DNA of 52,563 nt from an uncultured Hydrogenophaga sp. (GTDB lineage Bacteria; Pseudomonadota; Gammaproteobacteria; Burkholderiales; Burkholderiaceae_C): contig NZ_OY288139.1 of assembly GCF_958439165.1 (NCBI RefSeq), positions 1 to 52,563 on the forward strand, given 5' to 3'. Positions 40,728 to 47,558 of the stretch are shown one piece after another. The notes beneath the pieces were generated by a model. That model did no database searches. It saw only the letters and a program-made list of their open reading frames with translations, and was not told where the DNA came from. The first letter of the stretch is position 1, and each line of letters starts with the position of its first letter. The translations under genes were made by a program, and so were the position numbers.

Positions 40728-41657
40728 TCAGCCGCGGATCGGGCCGGGCGTGACCAGCTGGCCGATTGCACTGCGCAGCCGGGGCGGCATCTGCTGCACG
40801 CGCTGCACCATCTCGTGCGCGCTGTAGCGGTGTCCGGCGGGCAGGACATGCAGGCGCACATCGAGCATTTCCAGCCGTTCGCCGGGCTCGATCAAGGGGT
40901 TGTTGGACTTCATCTCGCGCGCATCCACCAGTGTCACGGCGCCCTGTCCGATCACTTCGATGGCGGAGTCCCGCTCGATCACCAGGGCGGTGTCTTCGTC
41001 CACGCCGACGCCCAGCAGCTCCGGACGCTGGGTAATGGCCGAGAGCAGGCGGGCGAGCCGGCCGCGTTCCGAGAAGTGCTGATCGACGATGGCACCGGCC
41101 ATGAAGCCCAGACCGATGTCCAGCTCGGCGGCTTCCTTCTCGGGCAACCTCACCGCCTCGCCCCGCACCAGCATGTGGCGCGAGAGCGCCGCGGCGCCGG
41201 CGCTGGTGCCGCCGATGCAGCAGCCGCGCAGGTGGAACGCCACGTGCAGTGCCCTGAAGGCATCGGTCTCCCACAGCAGGTCCATCAGTCGGCGCTGGTC
41301 GCCGCCGGAGATGAAGATGCCGTCCGCCTCCAGGATAAGGTCGGTCACCGCGCTGGTGTCGGCAGCGGCGCGATCCGGCACGTCGATCGGCAGGCAGTCG
41401 GCGACGCCGAGTTCCCCGAAGGCCCTGCGGTAGTTGTCCCAGGCCCGCTCGGGGGTGCTGCTGGCGGCACTCAGCACCCGGATCCGGCTGCCCGGGCCAC
41501 CGCACAGCTCGGTGAAGCGTTTCAGGATCACCTTGTCGTGCAGCCGGTCCTCCGCGCCGCCGATGACCACCAGCCGGCCCGTGCGGCGAGCCTGTGCCTG
41601 AGCCGATGCCGTCATCATGCCCAGCCCCACCAGAGAAACGTCGCGTCTTCGCAGCAT
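40728..41657 (-). CDS. Cyanophycinase with an export signal (peptidase S51)
   Basis: Serine peptidase that cuts cyanophycin into beta-Asp-Arg dipeptides. The 309-residue protein has the S51 nucleophile S152 in IGGTSAGAAALS, the glycine-rich LVVIGGAEDRL near the start and the FISGGDQRRLMDLL segment typical of cyanophycinases. The first ~22 residues (MLRRRDVSLVGLGMMTASAQ, then AQA) read as a signal peptide with an arginine cluster of Tat type. This would place the enzyme outside the cytoplasm, unlike intracellular CphB and more like extracellular CphE. The start was chosen as the last ATG before this signal. It is the first of several cyanophycin-related genes here and diverges from a nucleotidyltransferase gene. 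Confidence 0.9.
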   Translation of the reverse strand: MLRRRDVSLVGLGMMTASAQAQARRTGRLVVIGGAEDRLHDKVILKRFTELCGGPGSRIRVLSAASSTPERAWDNYRRAFGELGVADCLPIDVPDRAAADTSAVTDLILEADGIFISGGDQRRLMDLLWETDAFRALHVAFHLRGCCIGGTSAGAAALSRHMLVRGEAVRLPEKEAAELDIGLGFMAGAIVDQHFSERGRLARLLSAITQRPELLGVGVDEDTALVIERDSAIEVIGQGAVTLVDAREMKSNNPLIEPGERLEMLDVRLHVLPAGHRYSAHEMVQRVQQMPPRLRSAIGQLVTPGPIRG

Positions 41658-41719
41658 GGGGCGGGATTGTAGGGGGGGTACCTGAAGAACGAATGAAGGT
41701 GCTGCGGCATCATCGGCGC

Positions 41720-42394
41720 ATGGACATTTCACCTGCCGACGCCGCCTCGGATCGCGTGTGGGCCGTGCTGCTGGCGGCGGGGTCTGCATCGCGCATGGGG
41801 CATCGACCCAAGTGCCTGCTGGAGCGCGATGGCCAGCCCCTGGTGGTCCGGCTGATCCGGCAGCTGGAGCAGGCCGGCGTGGCCGGCGTCGTGCTGGTGC
41901 TGGGTCATTACGCGCAGCGCATCGGCGCGGCGGTCGATGCCATGGCACCGCTGCCGGACCTGACCCTGTGCCGGGTGCTCAACCCCGATGCCGATTCCGC
42001 GCAGGACGCCTCATTGAGACTGGGGCTTCAGTCCTTGCCGGCGGACGCGGGCACGGTGCTCGTGTTGCTGGCCGACCAGCCCCTGCTGGACGCTGCCGAT
42101 GTGGCCGCACTGCTGGCGCTATGGCAGGGCCGGGCTGGCGACATCGGATTCCTGCAGCCGGTGCATGCCGGACTGCCCGGCCATCCGGTGGTGCTTTCGA
42201 GGGCAGTGGCCGAGGCCTTGCAGCATGCGCCGCCGGGGCAGGGTGGCCGGCAGTGGCAGGCGGCCAATGCCGAGCGGGTCTGGCGCTGGGCCGCGCCCCA
42301 TGCCCGTTATTCCACCGATGTCGATCAGCCGGCCGATGTGGACCGCCTGCGCGCCGGGGGTGTCGAGCTGCAGTGGCCCGCGGGACTCCGCTGA
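41720..42394 (+). CDS. MobA-like nucleotidyltransferase (NTP_transf_3; MocA type)
   Basis: A 224-residue GT-A-fold nucleotidyltransferase. The N-terminal motif VLLAAGSASRMGHRPKCLLERDG is the nucleotide-binding loop of MobA/MocA proteins, and VLLADQPLLDAADVAALL contains the metal-binding aspartate. GLPGHPVVLSR is the later substrate loop of MocA (molybdenum cofactor cytidylyltransferase). No molybdoenzyme gene is near, so the substrate may differ; other proteins of this type act on sugars or cofactors. In-frame ATGs at 41693 and 41720 are both possible. It lies convergent with the DUF1854 gene (21 bases between stops) inside the cyanophycin locus, with no proven link to it. Confidence 0.82.
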   Translation: MDISPADAASDRVWAVLLAAGSASRMGHRPKCLLERDGQPLVVRLIRQLEQAGVAGVVLVLGHYAQRIGAAVDAMAPLPDLTLCRVLNPDADSAQDASLRLGLQSLPADAGTVLVLLADQPLLDAADVAALLALWQGRAGDIGFLQPVHAGLPGHPVVLSRAVAEALQHAPPGQGGRQWQAANAERVWRWAAPHARYSTDVDQPADVDRLRAGGVELQWPAGLR

Positions 42395-42415
42395 ACCGGC
42401 TGCAGCGCCGGCAGA

Positions 42416-42910
42416 TCAGAGGAAGCGCTCGAGCAGCCGGCGAGAGCTGCGGTCCAGCCGGGTCCGGTCGGGCACCTCGAACACCAGACCATGGCTGCTG
42501 GTGATCAGCAGCCGCCGCTGGCCCGGCAGGCGGCGGATGTCTTCTTCCACCTTCAGCACGAGGCGTGTCGGCCCGCGGTCGGTCTGCACTTCCCAGGTGC
42601 TGGGGGTGGCGAAGGTGCTGACCGAGACGATGCGCTCGATCACCGGCACCATCTCGCGCTCGGCCAGGGCGTCGCGGACCGCCTCCCGGCGCTCGGCCGG
42701 CAGATCGGTCAGCAGCGGGATGAAGACCAGTTCGCTGCCGTCGGCGCCGACCAGCGAGATCGCTTCGTCCGGCGCGTTCAGGGGGAAGGCGCGCACGGCC
42801 TGAACGCCGGCGTGCTGATGGCCGTCGGCGGTGCGGCAAATCCACTGGCCGTGGGGGTCGCGGGCGAGGTTGAATTCAGGAGCACTCATGCGGAGGGTTC
42901 CGGTGGGCAT
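42416..42910 (-). CDS. DUF1854 protein associated with cyanophycin genes
   Basis: A 164-residue soluble protein of the DUF1854 family. Typical family segments are visible: FNLARDPHGQWICRTADG, VRAFPLNAPDEAISLVGADGSELVFI, VPVIERIVSVSTFATPSTWEV, LKVEEDIRRLP and the end LDRSSRRLLERFL. DUF1854 genes are repeatedly found next to cyanophycin synthetase genes in Burkholderiales, which is why databases use the label 'cyanophycin metabolism-associated'. The biochemical role is unknown. Its ATG overlaps the stop of the ABC transporter gene by one base (TGATG), so the two are co-translated; ATG at 42889 is an alternative start. No membrane helix or signal. Confidence 0.88.
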   Translation of the reverse strand: MPTGTLRMSAPEFNLARDPHGQWICRTADGHQHAGVQAVRAFPLNAPDEAISLVGADGSELVFIPLLTDLPAERREAVRDALAEREMVPVIERIVSVSTFATPSTWEVQTDRGPTRLVLKVEEDIRRLPGQRRLLITSSHGLVFEVPDRTRLDRSSRRLLERFL

Positions 42911-45198
42911 CAGTTCTGGGTGGTCTGGCCGTGGGCCGAGGGCTGGGGCAGGTGGCGCGCCAGCAGGGCGTCCTCGTGCTCGGCGTCTTCTTCGGCGGCG
43001 TGCCGGGCCTGGGCCTCGTACAGACGCCAGTAGTGGCCCTGGCGCGCCATCAGTTCGTCGTGCGGCCCCACTTCCACCACCTCGCCGCGGTCCATCACCA
43101 CCAGCCGGTCGGCCTTGCGCAGGGTGGAGAGGCGGTGGGCAATGGCGATGGTGGTGCGGCCCTGCACCAGGTTGTCCAGCGCTTTCTGGATTTCCTTCTC
43201 TGTCTCGGTGTCCACGGCGGAGGTGGCTTCGTCCAGGATCAGGATGCGCGGGTCGATCAGCAGCGCCCGCGCGATGCTGATGCGCTGGCGTTCCCCGCCC
43301 GAAAGCCCCTGGCCCCGCTCGCCCACCATCGAGTCATAGCCCTGCGGCAGGCGCAGGATGAAGTCGTGGGCGTGGGCCGCGCGGGCTGCCGCGACGATCT
43401 CGGCGCGGGTCGCGCCGGGTTTGCCGTAGGCGATGTTCTCGGCCACCGTGCCGAAGAACAGGAAGGGCTCCTGCAGCACCAGGCCGATGTGGCGGCGGTA
43501 GTCGGCCACCCGGAAGCGGCGGATGTCGGTGCCGTCGAGCTGGATGCTGCCGGCGCTCACGTCGTAGAAGCGGCAGATCAGGTTCACCAGCGTGCTCTTG
43601 CCGGAACCGCTGTGACCGACCAGGCCGATCATCTCGCCGGGGCGGATGTCGAGGTCGAGGCTGCGGATCACCGAGCGGTTGCCGTAGCGGAAGGCGATGT
43701 CGTGGATCGACAGGCCGCCCTTGACCACCGGCGACTGCACCGGGTCGCTCGGCTCGGGCACGTTGGAGACGTGGTCCAGGATGTCGAAGATGCGCTTGGC
43801 ACCGGCCGCAGCCTTCTGCGTGACCGAGACGATGCGGCTCATGGAGTCGAGCCGTCCGTAGAAGCGCCCGATGTAGGCGATGAAGGCGGTCAGCACGCCC
43901 ACGGTGATGTCGCCCTTGCTGATCTGCCAGATGCCGAAGCCCCAGACCACCAGCAGGCCCACGTCGGTCAGCAGCGTGACGGTGGGCGAGAACAGGCTCC
44001 AGGTCTTGTTGATGCGGTCGTTGACCGCCAGGTTCTGGGTGTTGGCTTCCTTGAAGCGGTCGGACTCGCGCTTTTCCTGGGCAAAGGCCTTGACCACCCG
44101 GATGCCCGGAATGGTGTCGGCCAGCACATTGGTGACGTCGCCCCAGACCCGGTCGACCTTCTCGAAACCGGTGCGCAGGCGGTCGCGCACCAGGTGGATC
44201 ATCCAGGCGATGAAGGGCAGCGGCAGCAGGGTCACCAGCGCCAGCCAGGGGTTGATGGAAAACAGGATGACCGAGGTCATGGCCAGCATCAGCACGTCGG
44301 TCAGGAAGTCGAGCGCGTGCAGCGACAGGAATACCGAAAGCCGGTCGGTCTCGGAGCCGATGCGGGCCATCAGGTCGCCGGTTCGCTTGGCCCCGAAATA
44401 GTCGAGCGAGAGGCCCAGCAGGTGGTCGAAAGCGCTGGTGCGCAGGTCGGCCGCGATGCGTTCGGACACCAGCGCCAGCAGCCAGGTGCGGGCCCAGCCC
44501 AGTGCCCAGGCCAGCAGGCCGGCGCCCAGCAGGCCGCTCAGCAGCAGGGTCACATAGGCGGTGTCGATGCGCTGTCCGTTCTGGAACGGGATCAGCACGT
44601 CATCCATGAGCGGAATGGTGAGGTAGGGCGGCACCAGCGTGGCGGCGGTGGAGGCCAGCGTCAGCAGGAAGCCGGTCAGCAGCTTCCAGCGGTAAGGGCG
44701 GGCAAAGCGCCAGAGCCGCAGCAGCACCCAGGTGGACGGCACTTCGGTCCGCTCGCGGGCGCAGGTCTCGCAGTCATCGCTGTCGGGCGGCAGCACCGAC
44801 TGGCACGAGGGGCACACCAGCGGCGCATCCTCGGCAGCGGCCTCCGGGGCAGCGGTCAGCGCGCCGATCTGGCGGTCGAACTGCCGCACCAGCCTGAGCG
44901 CCGCCGGGTTGTGGGCCAGCGTGAAGCGCCAGCCTGCCAGCCGTTGCTGCGCGTCGTGTACCGACAGCGTGGCCACACCGCCGTGGTCGGCGTGGCGCAG
45001 GCTCAGGCCGGCGTGCAGCGGCAGGTCCTGGTGGGAGCCATCGGCCTGTCGGCAGCGCAGCAGGTCGGGATGGAGTTCGAGTTCACCGTCCGTGAAGCGG
45101 CCGGCGTCATCGAGATCGATGGTCAGGCGGGCCAGCACGGTGGCAGGGGTGGACACGGCGGGGGATGTGGTTTGAACAGGCTGCATGGGCTCGGACAT
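42910..45198 (-). CDS. Cyanophycin-associated ABC half-transporter with N-terminal zinc ribbon
   Basis: ABC exporter half-molecule of 762 residues. Residues about 20-115 form an extra soluble domain that I cannot name. Then comes a zinc-ribbon-like pair, C129-P-S-C132 and C143-E-T-C146, followed by six membrane helices (about 170-460) and an ATPase domain with Walker A GHSGSGKST (K534), signature LSGGERQ (632-638), DEATS (656-660) and the H-loop IAHRLS. It should work as a homodimer. The gene is co-translated with DUF1854 and diverges from cphA', a layout repeated in Burkholderiales and given the database label cyanophycin metabolism-associated ABC transporter. Substrate unknown. Start could also be 45246 or 45183. 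Confidence 0.9.
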   Translation of the reverse strand: MSEPMQPVQTTSPAVSTPATVLARLTIDLDDAGRFTDGELELHPDLLRCRQADGSHQDLPLHAGLSLRHADHGGVATLSVHDAQQRLAGWRFTLAHNPAALRLVRQFDRQIGALTAAPEAAAEDAPLVCPSCQSVLPPDSDDCETCARERTEVPSTWVLLRLWRFARPYRWKLLTGFLLTLASTAATLVPPYLTIPLMDDVLIPFQNGQRIDTAYVTLLLSGLLGAGLLAWALGWARTWLLALVSERIAADLRTSAFDHLLGLSLDYFGAKRTGDLMARIGSETDRLSVFLSLHALDFLTDVLMLAMTSVILFSINPWLALVTLLPLPFIAWMIHLVRDRLRTGFEKVDRVWGDVTNVLADTIPGIRVVKAFAQEKRESDRFKEANTQNLAVNDRINKTWSLFSPTVTLLTDVGLLVVWGFGIWQISKGDITVGVLTAFIAYIGRFYGRLDSMSRIVSVTQKAAAGAKRIFDILDHVSNVPEPSDPVQSPVVKGGLSIHDIAFRYGNRSVIRSLDLDIRPGEMIGLVGHSGSGKSTLVNLICRFYDVSAGSIQLDGTDIRRFRVADYRRHIGLVLQEPFLFFGTVAENIAYGKPGATRAEIVAAARAAHAHDFILRLPQGYDSMVGERGQGLSGGERQRISIARALLIDPRILILDEATSAVDTETEKEIQKALDNLVQGRTTIAIAHRLSTLRKADRLVVMDRGEVVEVGPHDELMARQGHYWRLYEAQARHAAEEDAEHEDALLARHLPQPSAHGQTTQN

Positions 45199-45349
45199 GG
45201 GTGCGGAATTGTCGGTCACTTCGCCCGGGCAACACGACTCCTGCATTTCTTAACACGCGCTAAGCCCCACAGGCCCCGGCTCAGCGGAGAATATGGGCCG
45301 CAAGCAAGGCGCACGGCGCGCAACCCGGTCAGCCCATCAACTGCTTTTT

Positions 45350-47509
45350 ATGGATTCCAACCGATTCGCCATCCACATTCTCCAGCACCGGTTCCTGGGC
45401 GGACCGAACGCATGGACCTACCGCTCGGCCCTGGAGGTCTGGCTGGACCTGGGGCCGCTGGAAGAGCGGCCTTCCAACACCATCGATGGCCTGACCGACC
45501 GGCTGCTCGCCTGGCTCCCCGGGCTGGAAGCCCACCACTGCGGGGTGGGTGAGCACGGCGGTTTCATCCAGCGCCTGCGCGAAGGCACCTGGGCCGGCCA
45601 TGTGATGGAGCACTGCATCATCGAGCTGCTCAACCGCGCCGGCATGCCCACCGGCTTCGGCCAGACCCGCAGCACCAGCCGCACCGGCGTCTACCGCATG
45701 GTGTTCCGCGCACGCAACCAGCCCACGGCCGAAGCGGCCCTGCGCCACGGCCATGCCCTGCTGGAGGCGGCCATCAACAACGAGCCCTTCGATGTGCCGG
45801 CCGCGGTGGCCGCACTGCGTGCCGTGGTCGACGACACCTGGCTCGGCCCGTCGACCGCCGCCATCGTGCAGGCCGCCACCGACCGCCGCATACCGCATCT
45901 GCGGCTGAATGACGGCAACCTGGTGCAGATCGGTCACGGTGCCAGCCAGCGCCGCATCTGGACGGCCGAATCCGACCTCACCAGCGCGATTGCCGAGAAC
46001 ATCGCCTGCGACAAGGACCTCACCAAGTCCCTGCTGACCGCCTGTGGCGTGCCGGTACCCGAGGGCCGCATCGTGGCCAACGCTGCCGAGGCCTGGGAAG
46101 CGGCCGAGGACGTCGGCCTGCCGGTGGTGGTCAAGCCCAGCGACGCCAACCACGGGCGTGGCGTGTCCCTGGAGCTGACCGAGCGTGCCGACATCGAGAA
46201 GGCGTTCGCCATTGCCGATGCCGAGGGCAGCGACGTCATCGTCGAGAAGTACATCTCCGGCAACGAGCATCGCCTGCTGGTGGTGGGGGGGCAGGTGGTG
46301 GCCGCCAACCGGGGCGAGAGCCTGTGGGTCACCGGCGACGGCCGCAGCACGGTGCGCACCCTGGTGGACCAGCAGCTCAACAGCGACCCGCGCCGCGGCG
46401 AAGCCGAGGAGTTCCCGCTGGAGACCATCGTGCTCGACCGCGAACCGGCCATGTGCCTGCTGCTGCAGCGCCAGGGCCTGGGGCCCGACGCGGTGCCGGC
46501 GGACGGCCAGCGCGTGCTGGTCCAGCGCAACGGCAACATGGCCTTCGACTGCACCGACGAGGTCCACCCCGAGGTGGCCTACATGGCCGGTCTGGCAGCC
46601 CGCACGGTGGGCCTGGACATCGCCGGCATCGACATGGTCACCACCGACATCGGCCAGCCTCTGCACGCCACCGGCGGCGCCATCGTCGAGGTCAATGCCG
46701 GTCCTGGCCTGCTCATGCACCTCAAGCCGGCGATCGGCCAGCCGCGCCCCGTGGGCGAGGCCATCGTGCGCCAGCTGTTCCCTTCCGATGACCCCATGGC
46801 CGGCCGCATTCCCCTGGTGGGCGTGGCCGGCGAGACCGGCAGCACCCTGCTGGCCCTCACCACGGCCCACCTGCTGGGGCTGGGCATGGGGCCCGGCCCG
46901 GCCGGCCTGGCCTGCCGCGACGGCATCTTCCTGGGGCGCCGACGCGTGGAGCCGGTGGAAGCCACCGGGTACTGGCACCAGTGCGAACGCTTGCTGATGA
47001 ACCGCGAGATCCGCAGCCTGGTGGTGCAGGTGTCGGCCGGCCTGATCCTGGACCAGGGTCTGCCGTACGACCGCTGCCTGGTCGGCGTGGTGACCGACAC
47101 CGAGGGCTGGCAAGCCCTGGAACGCCACGACGTGCACGGCCCGGACGACATGCCGCGAGCCTTGCGCACCCAGATCGACGTGGTGCTCGACCAGGGCGCC
47201 TGCGTGCTCAACCTGGACCGCCCCGAGGTGGTGGCCCTGGGCCGGCATTGCGACGGCGCGGTGTACGGCTACGGCCTGACCCTGCCGCCGGCAGAGGCTG
47301 GCATCCGCCGGCTGGCCCGTCCGGAGGGTGGCGGTGTGAGCCTGGTGGAGGAGGGCGTGGTCGTGGCCCGCGCCAAGCTGCCCGGCACCACCTCCGAAGC
47401 TGACCTGCTGTCCCTCTCGGGTGCGGCCGCTGCCGCCTGGGCGGCTGGCCTGGCGCCCGGCCTGATCGTGGCCGGCCTGGAGCGTTTCGATCTGCCCGTC
47501 CTCGCCTGA
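45350..47509 (+). CDS. Cyanophycin synthetase-like protein CphA' with degenerate Mur-ligase half
   Basis: Related to CphA over its first ~480 residues: an N-terminal domain (to about 180), then an ATP-grasp domain with conserved KDLTKSLL, VVVKPSDANHGRGV (K262) and IVEVNAGPGLLMH. These should let it extend a peptide with an acidic residue or a dipeptide. The C-terminal Mur-ligase region is about 230 residues instead of about 380, and the P-loop reads GVAGETGST (491-499), with Glu495 replacing the ATP-binding Lys. Arginine addition by the normal reaction is therefore unlikely. The gene is intact, 719 residues, and lies 49 bases before cphA. In organisation it resembles CphA' of Cupriavidus, and functionally perhaps CphA2. 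ATG at 45293 is an alternative start. Confidence 0.9.
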   Translation: MDSNRFAIHILQHRFLGGPNAWTYRSALEVWLDLGPLEERPSNTIDGLTDRLLAWLPGLEAHHCGVGEHGGFIQRLREGTWAGHVMEHCIIELLNRAGMPTGFGQTRSTSRTGVYRMVFRARNQPTAEAALRHGHALLEAAINNEPFDVPAAVAALRAVVDDTWLGPSTAAIVQAATDRRIPHLRLNDGNLVQIGHGASQRRIWTAESDLTSAIAENIACDKDLTKSLLTACGVPVPEGRIVANAAEAWEAAEDVGLPVVVKPSDANHGRGVSLELTERADIEKAFAIADAEGSDVIVEKYISGNEHRLLVVGGQVVAANRGESLWVTGDGRSTVRTLVDQQLNSDPRRGEAEEFPLETIVLDREPAMCLLLQRQGLGPDAVPADGQRVLVQRNGNMAFDCTDEVHPEVAYMAGLAARTVGLDIAGIDMVTTDIGQPLHATGGAIVEVNAGPGLLMHLKPAIGQPRPVGEAIVRQLFPSDDPMAGRIPLVGVAGETGSTLLALTTAHLLGLGMGPGPAGLACRDGIFLGRRRVEPVEATGYWHQCERLLMNREIRSLVVQVSAGLILDQGLPYDRCLVGVVTDTEGWQALERHDVHGPDDMPRALRTQIDVVLDQGACVLNLDRPEVVALGRHCDGAVYGYGLTLPPAEAGIRRLARPEGGGVSLVEEGVVVARAKLPGTTSEADLLSLSGAAAAAWAAGLAPGLIVAGLERFDLPVLA

Positions 47510-47558
47510 GCCTGGCTGCACGCCGGCTCGCGTCCCCCACAAGACATTGACCTGATCC

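Noticed and set aside
42931..45552. Open frame of 873 codons on the plus strand opposite the ABC transporter
   Set aside because: Gln/His/Gly-rich shadow without motifs; the opposite strand has every ABC motif in order.
45350..47509. CphA' as a decaying pseudogene
   Set aside because: The frame is intact over 719 codons, the ATP-grasp motifs are all conserved, and the pairing with cphA recurs in related bacteria; loss is confined to the Mur-ligase half.
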